From Burkholderiales bacterium (GTDB lineage Bacteria; Pseudomonadota; Gammaproteobacteria; Burkholderiales; UBA11063): DNA of 64,000 nucleotides. Below the pieces are notes generated by a model. That model was not told the DNA's origin. It did no database searches and saw only the letters and a list, made by a program, of their open reading frames with translations. A program made the translations under genes and the position numbers. Below are positions 34,949 to 43,037 of this stretch, piece by piece (the stretch's first letter is position 1; every line of letters starts with the position of its first letter). The DNA lies in contig JAIEPY010000007.1 of NCBI GenBank assembly GCA_019748155.1, positions 26,350 to 90,349 on the forward strand. The letters run 5' to 3'.

Positions 34949-35346
34949 TATTTAACTCCCGCAAAATCTTTAACACCGGCAAAGAATGCCTCCTCGGCTT
35001 TTGCCCGAGGATCAATTCCGGCTATTGGATCAAGCTGTGCCGCAACTACTTTGTTGACAGCGTCTGCTTCACTTTGATTGACCGCCAGTAAACTGCTGCG
35101 CTGGTCTTTTTCAGCTTTGAGAATAGCAACGGCTAAACTACCCGCACTATCGCCCGTCTCAAATTTAGCTTTGGCTACCAAATCAGCATGTCCGTTGCTT
35201 TCCATCTCTTCAATATCTTTGATGCGTTGCCGTTCGGCACTGATTCCAATCTGTTTACCAGCCTCAACACCAGAGAGCTTGCCAGCTTCAAAGATTTTGG
35301 CATAAATGTCTGGGTTATCCTTTTGTAGTGCTTCAATTGTTAGCAT
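34948..35346 (-). CDS. Nested scaffold protein (internal start in the protease gene)
   Basis: ATG 35346 (residue 225 of the protease) is preceded by AAGGAG at a 6-nt distance, giving a 132-aa product beginning MLTIEALQKDNPDIYAKIF. Size, place and strong ribosome site match lambda Nu3. Confidence 0.78.
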   Translation of the reverse strand: MLTIEALQKDNPDIYAKIFEAGKLSGVEAGKQIGISAERQRIKDIEEMESNGHADLVAKAKFETGDSAGSLAVAILKAEKDQRSSLLAVNQSEADAVNKVVAAQLDPIAGIDPRAKAEEAFFAGVKDFAGVK

Positions 35347-36018
35347 AGTTGCTCCTTTAGGTAAAAAATTAGCTACCGGAGTAGTGGTAGCTATTTGTAG
35401 TGGTAAAAGTTGTTTGATTTTTTCCGCATAAACATTGCCAAAATCAATGCCATTTAATATCAGGTTTCCATTATCTTCATAATGAGAATCTAATTCAATA
35501 TCATCAACTACGATATCAATAAAACCAAGTTTAAGTGCTTCATCGGCGGTAAACCATGTTTCATTATTCATCATAGTTGCAATTTCGTCATGTGCTATCC
35601 CAGTTTTATTATGATAAACTGCTTGCATAGTTGCATTCATTTTTTCTAATGTCCCAGCTGCTTTAGCAAATTCTTGGCTATCACCATGAATAACAGTTGA
35701 AGCATTATGGATCATTAATAACGTATTTCTTGGCATTACTACCTTATCGCCAGCCATTGCAATGATGCTAGCAGCACTTGCAGCGAGACCGTCAATATAA
35801 GTAATTTTCTTGCCTTTGAAATTTTTGATGATACCGTAAATAACATGACCAGCAAATAAGTCACCACCTGGACTATTGATATGTATATGAAGCGTTTCTG
35901 ATTTTACTGATTTTAATTGTGAGATAAAATCTTTGGGATTATTTTCTTCCCTTCCAATAACACCATAAATATGCACTTCAGCTTCATTATTAGCTAATGC
36001 CTTAATCTCAAAATTCAT
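34948..36018 (-). CDS. ClpP-type prohead protease with scaffold tail
   Basis: 356 aa. Residues 1-185 are an S14 (ClpP) domain: INSPGGDLFAGHVIYG, nucleophile Ser in GLAASAAS, His in LLMIHNAS. The C-terminal 130 residues, helical and Ala/Glu/Lys-rich, look like a scaffold. As with lambda C/Nu3, the scaffold has its own in-frame start (35346). In lambda the protease is S49-type; a ClpP type is a known replacement. Confidence 0.9.
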   Translation of the reverse strand: MNFEIKALANNEAEVHIYGVIGREENNPKDFISQLKSVKSETLHIHINSPGGDLFAGHVIYGIIKNFKGKKITYIDGLAASAASIIAMAGDKVVMPRNTLLMIHNASTVIHGDSQEFAKAAGTLEKMNATMQAVYHNKTGIAHDEIATMMNNETWFTADEALKLGFIDIVVDDIELDSHYEDNGNLILNGIDFGNVYAEKIKQLLPLQIATTTPVANFLPKGATMLTIEALQKDNPDIYAKIFEAGKLSGVEAGKQIGISAERQRIKDIEEMESNGHADLVAKAKFETGDSAGSLAVAILKAEKDQRSSLLAVNQSEADAVNKVVAAQLDPIAGIDPRAKAEEAFFAGVKDFAGVK

Positions 36019-36036
36019 AAATACCCCAATAAAGTA

Positions 36037-36060
36037 CCGTTATGGGAATTCCCATAACGG
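36037..36060. repeat. 24-bp perfect palindrome, copy 1
   Basis: Half-site CCGTTATGGGAA, then its exact complement. It lies between the protease start and a terminator. A sister palindrome with half-site CCGTTACGGGAA lies inside the KilA-N gene (37000-37023); the one differing position is changed in both arms. Confidence 0.9.
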
Positions 36061-36062
36061 AA

Positions 36063-36079
36063 AAACCGCCCGAAGGCGG
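36063..36079 (-). terminator. Terminator after the KilA-N cassette
   Basis: aaaccgcc-cgaa-ggcgg hairpin followed by Ts on the minus strand; near copy of the one at 21711-21730. Confidence 0.75.
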
Positions 36080-36083
36080 CTGG

Positions 36084-36278
36084 TTAATGTTTGGTTGGCT
36101 TGGTCAGGAGCAACGCTAAATCATCGGCATCGACATATAGTCGCTCATTATATTCCAGAAAACGAACCATCCGACCATTAAAATAATCTTGAAAAACGGT
36201 TACCTCGCCATTTTCTGCAACACTAATAACCCTAGCTGTTTCCTCTAGTTCATCATCGATAATATCTTCTTTTTTCAC
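36084..36278 (-). CDS. Small protein of the regulator cassette
   Basis: 64 aa, acidic N-terminus (MKKEDIIDDELEETARVI) then QDYFNGRMVRFLEYNERLYVDADDLALLLTKP. The second half is nearly identical to the 40-aa ORF at 21734-21856. No known domain; possibly a partner of the KilA-N/Bro-N regulators. Confidence 0.7.
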   Translation of the reverse strand: MKKEDIIDDELEETARVISVAENGEVTVFQDYFNGRMVRFLEYNERLYVDADDLALLLTKPTKH

Positions 36279-36323
36279 TATTAACCCTTTCTTAAAAAAA
36301 AAGTTATTATAGCACTAATAAGT

Positions 36324-36440
36324 TTAAGACGATTCTTCAGCATTACGTAAATCGTTAAGGTTAACCCATTCCTCACCAGCAAAATCAGTTACGAAACGTA
36401 CTGGCTGACTACCAAAATATTCAACTCGCATTCTATTCAT
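36324..36440 (-). CDS. Tiny ORF overlapping the KilA-N gene stop
   Basis: 38 codons: MNRMRVEYFGSQPVRFVTDF, then GEEWVNLNDLRNAEESS. It starts in ATGA overlap with the regulator's TGA, so translation is coupled. It shares xFGSxPVRxxTD…V…DLRxA with the ORF at 45474-45620 behind the Rha gene. Confidence 0.68.
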   Translation of the reverse strand: MNRMRVEYFGSQPVRFVTDFAGEEWVNLNDLRNAEESS

Positions 36441-37576
36441 GAGGCTTTTCTTTCATTTAACTGGCGCTGGATTAAATTCACTGCCTCTGAAGAATAAAAA
36501 CACTGTTCAACTTCTTTGTTACTATACTGTGATTTACTTAATCTGCGTTCGCATAAATCGGAATCATCTTTCAATTTCAACAAATTAGCGATTCTGCCGA
36601 CCATATTTGCAGAAGTTCCCAGTTTTTCAGCAATTTCTTCAGCACTAAGTCGGTGCTCAATCGTGGGTAACATAGGTTCAACCGGAATACCAACTAGCTC
36701 ATGCAACAAATTTGCCCGCGCTACTTGTTTACTGTTATCATTCAATTTCATTCGGTCAATCATTTTATCGGCATAACTTAAAAATGAGGCATTGATTGCT
36801 TTGGTGCGCTCTTCAGTTTTAACAACGGGTTTAGTCGCAGGGTGTTCAATTGCAACGCTGCCCTTAGTCATGAGTTCTTCAACCCACATATCGACTTGAA
36901 CGGCAAATTTAGCATTACACCATTGAGCAACACGAATAGCAACTTTAGAATGCACCCATGTACCCTGACGTTTACCACCTTGTTTTACAATGACTAAATC
37001 CGTTACGGGAATTCCCGTAACGGAACTTAACTCTTCTAAATACTCTTTCGTAGTTTGAAGTCTTAAAAAATCATTAATTTTTTTATCATTAGCAACAGCC
37101 ATTTCTGTAGCATTAATTAGATTATGATTACCTAACTCAAAGCTAATAGGTTTTTCATTATATTGTTTAGTAATAATTTCATGTTTCATGATAGCATCCT
37201 TTTTAAAATTATCATGGTTAAATTCTAATTGTGGCTTAGTAAATAATGGTTGGAGAGTGTTTTTTACAAATTCAAGTATGTGAGAAACATATTTAGTTTC
37301 TGGCGCATTAACGATTAGTTCCCCAATTTGTGGAATACTAATAAAAAAATCTTCTCGTGGAGCAAAACCTTTGCAGTTGGTATACTGACGTAACATTGGC
37401 TTAGATAGCGCTGCTTGCACAGACTCTCTTGTGTATCCTAGATGCAGGAATATCGGATAAGCGATAACCAGCTGTTTTTCAGTATCAACAAAGGTGAAAC
37501 AGTTCAGAAGATTCGTCATAACGTGCTCTTTGGACGTTTTGGACGGTTTTATAGCCATTGGCAGTTGTTTAGTCAT
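36437..37576 (-). CDS. Antirepressor-like regulator with KilA-N domain (C4-controlled)
   Basis: 379 aa. Residues 1-115 are the same module as in the Bro-N protein. Residues ~130-255 are a KilA-N DNA-binding domain (LINATEMAVANDKKINDFLRLQTTKEYL… KQGGKRQGTWVHSKVAIRVAQWCNAKFAVQVDMWVEE). The C-terminal third (ARANLLHELVGIPVEPMLP… LSAEEIAEKLGTSANMVGRIANLL) is a helix-turn-helix shared with the Rha protein at 45604-46563. The VTGIPVT stretch is encoded by a 24-bp palindrome. Translation is predicted to be repressed by its own C4-like leader. It interrupts the head gene order between portal and protease. Confidence 0.83.
   Translation of the reverse strand: MTKQLPMAIKPSKTSKEHVMTNLLNCFTFVDTEKQLVIAYPIFLHLGYTRESVQAALSKPMLRQYTNCKGFAPREDFFISIPQIGELIVNAPETKYVSHILEFVKNTLQPLFTKPQLEFNHDNFKKDAIMKHEIITKQYNEKPISFELGNHNLINATEMAVANDKKINDFLRLQTTKEYLEELSSVTGIPVTDLVIVKQGGKRQGTWVHSKVAIRVAQWCNAKFAVQVDMWVEELMTKGSVAIEHPATKPVVKTEERTKAINASFLSYADKMIDRMKLNDNSKQVARANLLHELVGIPVEPMLPTIEHRLSAEEIAEKLGTSANMVGRIANLLKLKDDSDLCERRLSKSQYSNKEVEQCFYSSEAVNLIQRQLNERKAS
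37000..37023. repeat. 24-bp perfect palindrome, copy 2, in the KilA-N gene
   Basis: Half-site CCGTTACGGGAA plus its complement, in frame so that it encodes a VTGIPVT peptide. See 36037-36060. Confidence 0.9.
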
Positions 37577-37776
37577 GATGATTTCCTATCAGAGAAAGTG
37601 TACTAGTTACCTACCTTGTGGGCAGGGCTGGAGTTTAGTACCACCGCTGATAGACGGCTGCTATTTATTTGGATATTCATAGCACTCCAGCCCATTGACT
37701 TTGAGCATGGAAATAAAAAAAGCCTTTGAACGTGGCTAACGCTATCAGTTAAATAAAGGAGGTACTAATTCCTGAG
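37577..37776 (-). ncRNA. C4-antisense-RNA-like leader, copy 2
   Basis: Extended -10 TGATATAAT (37781-37786) drives a ~200-nt leader to ATG 37576. mRNA order: b'' TTAGTACC (37761-37768), a'' CTGATAG (37742-37748), stem GGGCTGGAGT/ACTCCAGCCC, box a CTATCAG (37647-37653), box b GGTACTAA (37635-37642), target b' AGTAC (37600-37604), target a' CTGATAG (37586-37592) overlapping the ribosome site. Every box differs from copy 1 yet remains complementary within its own leader. The loop segment TGCTATGAATATCC is identical to copy 1. Confidence 0.85.
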
Positions 37777-37800
37777 CGATATTATATCATGACAACAAAA

Positions 37801-37826
37801 AACCCACTGATATTATTCAGTGGGTT
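37801..37826. terminator. Bidirectional terminator between C4 leader and toxin locus A
   Basis: AACCCACTGA-tattat-TCAGTGGGTT, 10-bp stem, with T-rich sequence on both sides (minus strand TTTTTTGTTG). It can end the antisense RNA of toxin locus A. Confidence 0.75.
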
Positions 37827-37832
37827 TTATGC

Positions 37833-37838
37833 TATAAT
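37833..37838 (+). promoter_or_regulatory. Sense promoter of toxin locus A
   Basis: Extended -10 TGCTATAAT; start expected near 37845, leaving a ~75-nt GC-rich, foldable 5' UTR before ATG 37921. Confidence 0.65.
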
Positions 37839-37920
37839 CCTCGCCTGCTCTTCGCGCTAACCTCTTAATGGTTGGACGCCTGAGTGGTTAGTGCTTTCCG
37901 GGCAGAGAAAGGAGAGTACT

Positions 37921-38019
37921 ATGAAAAAACTGGAAGCTATGATTGTTGTAATTTCTGCCATTACTTCAATTATTAATTTAGCAAACCAGCTTATTCAATT
38001 AATCAAATTGACTAAGTAG
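37921..38019 (+). CDS. Candidate type I toxin peptide A
   Basis: 32 aa (MKKLEAMIVVISAITSII, then a NLANQLIQLIKL helix). One hydrophobic helix with lysines at both ends, the usual form of type I toxins and holin-like peptides. AAAGGAGAG lies just before ATG. Bounded by an extended -10 promoter and a strong terminator (38027-38049), with a convergent promoter behind it. A paralogue with the same gene organisation lies at 47564. Too short for most annotation pipelines. Function inferred. Confidence 0.72.
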   Translation: MKKLEAMIVVISAITSIINLANQLIQLIKLTK

Positions 38020-38026
38020 TTTTTTG

Positions 38027-38049
38027 CCACCCTTCGGGGTGGTTTTTTT
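38027..38049 (+). terminator. Terminator of toxin mRNA A
   Basis: ccaccc-ttcg-gggtgg followed by seven Ts. Confidence 0.88.
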
Positions 38050-38141
38050 CTCACAATATTATATCACACTTTCTAAATATTGCCGATTTCAATAATTCAA
38101 CTAACTCAACATCACCCAAATCTGAATAACTTCTTTATACT

Positions 38142-39701
38142 TTATTCAGCAATAGTCTTCCCTTTACTTTCCATTGCTCCTTTATAAACAGGTTTGGTGC
38201 TGCGCCTAGCTTTATCAAGCTGTTTTACTTCCCGTCGGTTAATTTTATGTGTCTCATCAAAATTCTGACCAGTTAACTGTGCTGTTTCATAAGTCATCGT
38301 ACTAAACCCACCATCAAAACGAGCTTTGGCTGCTGCGACTTCCTTACCCGGGTCAATTTGCGGCATCGCCGGACCATAAAAATCAGCACGACACCATGCA
38401 GCCTTAATCGCAGGGTCATTTAAAAAGCCGGGTAAATTTACCCGACCTTTAAGTACCGCTTCCGTCAGCCACTCCTCATACACTGGTTGACAAAAATGCT
38501 CAACCAACCATTTACGTCTAGCATCAAATACTTGCCACGCTGCTAAAATTGCTGCTCTAGATGCAGAATAGCTCGATTGAAAGTGTCCAAGCAAGACTTC
38601 AAAAGGAATTTCAAGGCTAACCCCAATCTGGCGTAAGATAGTATTGATAAATCCTTCATAATTGGGGTTCGGTCGTCCCGGATTTGCCACATTAACCTTA
38701 TCCCCGCGCTTTAAAGCCAAAATCATACCGGGAGTCATGCTGACATTGTCATATTTGATTTTTTCGCGAGGATCTTTCGGCCAGTCAGTAAATGGTAATT
38801 GTGCAGGATTCTCACTTTCAATAAAGACGCTTAACATTCCGGATACAACTGCTGCCATAATCTCTGCCTCTGAATAACGGCTCAGCTGTTTAAACAGTTT
38901 AATCACCGGAGATAATAACGGAATGCCACGCCGCTGTTCAGGACGTTCAACGGTAAATAAATGAATTACGTTTAAACGCCCTGACTTCTCACCACGAATT
39001 GGTATTGTCTGCCACTCAGTTGGTTGCATCTGGGCAAAGTTAATTGCATTTGGTAATTGATTAACCACATGATAATGCGTTGGCAACCCTGTTTTTTTAT
39101 CAATCTCCACACCGCCCAGAATATTTTTAGTCATATCTTTAACCGGTGGATCCTGAATCCGGTCAGATTCAACAATTTTAAGCTTTAAATCATAGATTGA
39201 ATTTGTCCGTTTAAAACTTGGCAAAAAGACAAAAACGTCACCACTCATTAGGACCGACAACAAGACCAGACGCTGCATATCATTAAAATTTAGGGTTCCT
39301 GCACTGTCACAGTTATAAGCCCTGTCCGCCCATAAGCTAAATTCAAACTCAATCTGTGCTTCAATCTTTTCTGCCTGCTTGCGCTTCATGCCTAAATATT
39401 TATGGTTAATCTGTGAGTTTAATCTCAGTCCACCACCAACTACATTACTAACAATCTTCTTTAATGCACCGTTGGCAAGTGATTCATTCATGCTTAAATC
39501 ACGGCTGCGCTGTCTTAACACCTCATGATTCATTACGATATCTGAATCAGCATTAGTGCTCAGCGGATTCCAGTCAAGCATTGAATTATCATAACCAGCA
39601 TTTCCGCTACCGTAGCCCGTTCCAGAAAAAGCGCTCAGAATATCCTTGGACAAATTATTTGGGACGTATAATCCACTGTTTCCATCAAAAATATGATTCA
39701 T
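38142..39701 (-). CDS. Portal protein (lambda gpB family)
   Basis: 519 aa. Lambda portal features: NHEVLRQRSRDLSMNESLANGALKKIVSNVVGGGLRLNSQI; LVLLSVLMSGDVFVFLPSF; FQSSYSASRAAILAAWQVFDARRKWL. Forms the dodecameric DNA channel. Follows gpW by 1 nt. Confidence 0.94.
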   Translation of the reverse strand: MNHIFDGNSGLYVPNNLSKDILSAFSGTGYGSGNAGYDNSMLDWNPLSTNADSDIVMNHEVLRQRSRDLSMNESLANGALKKIVSNVVGGGLRLNSQINHKYLGMKRKQAEKIEAQIEFEFSLWADRAYNCDSAGTLNFNDMQRLVLLSVLMSGDVFVFLPSFKRTNSIYDLKLKIVESDRIQDPPVKDMTKNILGGVEIDKKTGLPTHYHVVNQLPNAINFAQMQPTEWQTIPIRGEKSGRLNVIHLFTVERPEQRRGIPLLSPVIKLFKQLSRYSEAEIMAAVVSGMLSVFIESENPAQLPFTDWPKDPREKIKYDNVSMTPGMILALKRGDKVNVANPGRPNPNYEGFINTILRQIGVSLEIPFEVLLGHFQSSYSASRAAILAAWQVFDARRKWLVEHFCQPVYEEWLTEAVLKGRVNLPGFLNDPAIKAAWCRADFYGPAMPQIDPGKEVAAAKARFDGGFSTMTYETAQLTGQNFDETHKINRREVKQLDKARRSTKPVYKGAMESKGKTIAE

Positions 39702-39702
39702 A

Positions 39703-39942
39703 TTAACCTCGTGGCACTGCAGTTACAATCCTCATATACGACCCCAGATTATTTTCTAACTGAGATATTTCAATCTCAATGTCAATAATTGCCTGTCGTA
39801 CTTCTGAATAATTGGCTCTGGTTAATGTCCGATTGCCAATTACATATGATTTAGCCTGACTTAGTGCCCGGCGGGCTGCACGCCACTGTGCCAGATCCTC
39901 CCGCCGCTCATCAAGCTCAGCCTGTATATTTTTTTTGCTCAT
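39703..39942 (-). CDS. Head-tail joining protein gpW
   Basis: 79 aa: KKNIQAELDERREDLAQWRAARRALSQAKSYVIG… matches the gpW family, located between large terminase and portal as in lambda. Confidence 0.88.
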   Translation of the reverse strand: MSKKNIQAELDERREDLAQWRAARRALSQAKSYVIGNRTLTRANYSEVRQAIIDIEIEISQLENNLGSYMRIVTAVPRG

Positions 39943-39953
39943 TACTAACTACC

Positions 39954-41792
39954 TTAATATAGTTTAATTCCAGAAGAGATTAGATTTTCTTCACCATCTG
40001 CATCATCATCGTCGTCAGTTTCAAATTGTTGATTGGCTAACTGCTCTTTGATATACTCCAGATTAGGCGCAGCCATCTCATATGCAGCCAAAGCATAGAC
40101 AAAAGTGTCGAGTGCCTCGTTGCGGTCACGAATTTTTTTCCAGACAAAGCGCTTGACGCCATGCTTCAAGTCTAAAACCCGCCGCTCGGAATTCAGCTGC
40201 TTATAATATTCATCACCACACCCATGTGTAACATCTAATGGAAAATGAATATAGTTTTTACCTTTAGTATGATTACGCAGCCGAGAATAAATCACAGCCT
40301 TAGCCGCATCCACTCCAACCTTCATAACTTTAGTATGGGTTCGGTTTTTAGAGGACGGATTATTTATAATTGGAATACCTTCGCCACCAAACCCCTTTAC
40401 AGCCGCCACCCGAAGATGCTCACGTGGTGTAGTGAATTTGTAAACCCGATCTGCCAAATAACCTGAATCGACACAGCTGGCACCGATTGGTAATTTGCGC
40501 CCATCAGGAAGAGAATACCCGCGGCAGATTACACCATCCAAACTATCCCAAACCTCATCCTGTTCCGGATTACCCAAGATCATTTGATTAGTAATTACCC
40601 AACATTGATTATTTTCTCCCCAGCCAATAATTTGGTATTCAAGACGATTATCCTGAACATCTACTCCACAGGTTAAATATAAAACGCCATCTGGTAACTC
40701 AGCGTTATATACCTGCTTATGGCTTTCCAATAACGCGATATCTAAATCTTCAACTATTGCCTCAATAGGCTCACCGAGTTTTAGATTCAGAAATTCCTGC
40801 ATCTTCTCGTTACCTTCTGAATCCCCAATCTCAAGATATTCTTTTGCCAGCTCATGAAACTTAACCCATGGCGAATACAAGCTTGAGATATGAAATCCCG
40901 GCATTGTCTTGTGCTTGGCGGTTGCTATCCACTTACCGTTTGCCAATAATTCAGATTTATGTTTATCCATAATATGAAAATAGCACGCGGGACATTCGAG
41001 AAATACCGAATCAATAATTAATTCACCCTTATCATCAAGCTCCCATTTCACTTGCTCCCAGTTAAGCACGAACTCATGACCGCAGTCTGGACAAGGTACG
41101 TGATAATAACGCTTGTCGCTTTTTTCGAATAGCTCGACAATTTGAGATGTTTCTTTAATGGTTGGAGTTGAGATTGCTAAAATCTTGCGATTCCAGAAGT
41201 TAGTTGTACGCTGTAACGCCAGTTTGAATGGTGCCCCTTCTTTCTTTAGAGCCTCCAGAAACCTATCTATCTCATCGGCAATTAATATCCGGATTGCTTT
41301 ACTTGATAGCTTGGTTGGACTTTGCGCACCATAGATTGCTAGATACCCCGATGTAAATTTTTTTAGTTCGATAGTATTGTCACTGTCCTTGCTATTTGAA
41401 AATAAATTACGTAATACAGGTGTTGCCTGAATAGTTGTTTCTATCCTTGTCTTGGAGAAGTCGTTTGCCATACCATCAGTCGGCATCAAATACATTATCG
41501 GTGATGGATCCTCCACCATATAATAACCCATAATATTTAATGCAATTTCAGTTTTACCGACCTGAGAACTGGCCATTACAACCACCATATTTTCAGGAGA
41601 ATTAAATACGTCCATAATCTCGCGGGTATATGGTGCTCTGGCAGTTTTCCAGCGTCCGGGCTCAGGACCAGTTCCACGTGCGATATACCGAAACTGGTCA
41701 GACCACTGACTGATGCTTAAACGTGGTTTTGGCTTAAATGTTGCCAGTGTCTGCCGATATATCTTCCTCATTTGATTGTTCATTATATTCAT
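39954..41792 (-). CDS. Terminase large subunit (lambda gpA family)
   Basis: 612 aa. Packaging ATPase: LSISQWSDQFRYIARGTGPEPGRWKTARAPYTREIMD is the GpA N-terminus, SSQVGKTE the Walker A-like loop, IRILIADEIDRF a Walker B candidate; a CxxC…CxxC zinc motif (VPCPDCGHE…LECPACYF) precedes the nuclease domain (LTCGVDVQDNRLEYQIIGWG). It overlaps the small subunit by 59 nt. Confidence 0.95.
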   Translation of the reverse strand: MNIMNNQMRKIYRQTLATFKPKPRLSISQWSDQFRYIARGTGPEPGRWKTARAPYTREIMDVFNSPENMVVVMASSQVGKTEIALNIMGYYMVEDPSPIMYLMPTDGMANDFSKTRIETTIQATPVLRNLFSNSKDSDNTIELKKFTSGYLAIYGAQSPTKLSSKAIRILIADEIDRFLEALKKEGAPFKLALQRTTNFWNRKILAISTPTIKETSQIVELFEKSDKRYYHVPCPDCGHEFVLNWEQVKWELDDKGELIIDSVFLECPACYFHIMDKHKSELLANGKWIATAKHKTMPGFHISSLYSPWVKFHELAKEYLEIGDSEGNEKMQEFLNLKLGEPIEAIVEDLDIALLESHKQVYNAELPDGVLYLTCGVDVQDNRLEYQIIGWGENNQCWVITNQMILGNPEQDEVWDSLDGVICRGYSLPDGRKLPIGASCVDSGYLADRVYKFTTPREHLRVAAVKGFGGEGIPIINNPSSKNRTHTKVMKVGVDAAKAVIYSRLRNHTKGKNYIHFPLDVTHGCGDEYYKQLNSERRVLDLKHGVKRFVWKKIRDRNEALDTFVYALAAYEMAAPNLEYIKEQLANQQFETDDDDDADGEENLISSGIKLY

Positions 41793-42303
41793 GCTGTAAA
41801 TTATATAAATCGGTTAATATTTCATTCATTGAATCATCTAATGCATATTGAATCTCGGTAGCGCTTAACCCAACTAAGGTTGGTGCAATCTTGCTTGGTA
41901 AATTAATTAGCTCATTACGCACAATTTCGCAAACACCAACCACAACCTTACAAACATCATCAACAGCAATTAGATTACCCTGCATTTTTTTCAGATTGAC
42001 TTTATGGATATCACCAAGTACATTTTCTTTTTTATATTTAGCATTCAGCAGATCCTGCATTGTAACGTTAGGGTTATCAGGATCAACACCATCTGACTTT
42101 GCCAGTTCACCTGGAGCAAAAACTTCAGGCGTGACTTTTGTGTTAGGTAACCCAATTCCACTTTTAATTAGGTGATATGTCCGCTCCGCATCCGGCATAA
42201 TCAATTTTTTACCTTGGTGAGGCAGTTTATTTTTTAATTGCGAAATAGCAGATGCTGAAACGCCCATTTTTTTAGCAAAATCAGCTTGTGATATTAGAAT
42301 CAT
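41734..42303 (-). CDS. Terminase small subunit (Nu1-like)
   Basis: 189 aa. N-terminal helix-turn-helix (ISQADFAKKMGVSASAISQLKNKLP) for cos recognition and a helical C-terminus for the large subunit. Position 5' of the large subunit supports the assignment. Confidence 0.88.
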   Translation of the reverse strand: MILISQADFAKKMGVSASAISQLKNKLPHQGKKLIMPDAERTYHLIKSGIGLPNTKVTPEVFAPGELAKSDGVDPDNPNVTMQDLLNAKYKKENVLGDIHKVNLKKMQGNLIAVDDVCKVVVGVCEIVRNELINLPSKIAPTLVGLSATEIQYALDDSMNEILTDLYNLQHEYNEQSNEEDISADTGNI

Positions 42304-42312
42304 AGTTTACTT

Positions 42313-42801
42313 TCAAAATAGTCGTTGTTGAACTTCGCTCAATACTTTGTTGAGCCTAAACTGTGCTGCGCGCTTTTGTTTTTTTTGAATGGCTCCAGCC
42401 TGCCCCCAAATACTACCATTATTTTTCAATCGCTCTATATCATCATATGCAAATTTTAACCTAGCCTGATAATTATCTAACTCTAATGCTTTGCGGACAA
42501 TTTTTTGTCGCTGCTTAACTGAATAACCAGAAGTCACGATTAACGTTAACTCTTTATCTAGATAAATCATGGATATATATCCACGCTTATCATAATCAAC
42601 ACTAACATATTGTTTTAATTGATGGCTCAAATCTGAGCCATCTTTTTTAATATCATAAAGCTCACATAATATATTTACAACGTCACGAATTACATTCTTA
42701 TGCAGCTTTCCAGTCAGCTCTGATATTTCCTTACTCGACATAGTTGCATGCGATTCCAAGTGTTCTTCAAGTTTAATTAATTGCAATTTACAATTCTCCA
42801 A
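42313..42801 (-). CDS. Rha-family regulatory protein
   Basis: Up to 162 aa. SSKEISELTGKLHKNVIRDVVNILCELY, then RGYISMIYLDKELTLIVTSGYSVKQRQKIV is the Rha pattern. The full frame starts at a TTG; ATG 42741, right before the Rha domain, is an alternative start. It lies between cos and the terminase genes and, unlike the other regulators, has no C4-like leader. Confidence 0.75.
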   Translation of the reverse strand: MENCKLQLIKLEEHLESHATMSSKEISELTGKLHKNVIRDVVNILCELYDIKKDGSDLSHQLKQYVSVDYDKRGYISMIYLDKELTLIVTSGYSVKQRQKIVRKALELDNYQARLKFAYDDIERLKNNGSIWGQAGAIQKKQKRAAQFRLNKVLSEVQQRLF

Positions 42802-42806
42802 TGAAA

Positions 42807-42830
42807 AAGCCCCGGCATAACCGAGGCTTC
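42807..42830 (-). terminator. Terminator upstream of the Rha gene
   Basis: aagccccgg-cataa-ccgaggctt followed by Ts on the minus strand. Two similar hairpins follow at 43038-43068 and 43107-43130. Confidence 0.75.
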
Positions 42831-42952
42831 AAAAATTAAGGCAATATATTTTATGTAATATATTGATAAATTTAAATATTACTCAACAAGTGCAAAAATG
42901 CTACAAAATAAACTTAAGGCAAACTTAAGGCAATTTTGAAACTTTGCAACTA

Positions 42953-43007
42953 GCGAAATCCCGCGAGTGTTCCACCCGTAAAGATTTATATTTCTCTGGG
43001 AGGACCC
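42953..43007 (-). other. Lambda-like cos site (cosN and cosQ)
   Basis: On the minus strand, GGGTGGAACACT followed by CGCGGGATTTCGC (42953-42977) aligns with the lambda cosN, whose 12-nt overhang GGGCGGCGACCT is followed by CGCGGGTTTTCGC. Some 20 nt upstream GGGTCCTCCC (42998-43007) matches lambda cosQ (GGGTCCTTTC). It lies before the terminase genes in transcription order, as in lambda. It predicts a cos-packaged phage with 12-nt 5' cohesive ends. Confidence 0.87.
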
Positions 43008-43037
43008 GCCGATTTTACTAAGTAAACAATCCAATAA

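Larger units (their letters stand above)
37795..38051 (-). ncRNA. Candidate antisense RNA antitoxin A
   Basis: Minus-strand extended -10 TGATATAAT at 38058-38063 would start an RNA near 38051 that runs through the whole toxin transcript to the terminator at 37801-37826. Its upstream sequence resembles the C4 copy 1 promoter. Inferred from promoter and terminator placement. Confidence 0.55.
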
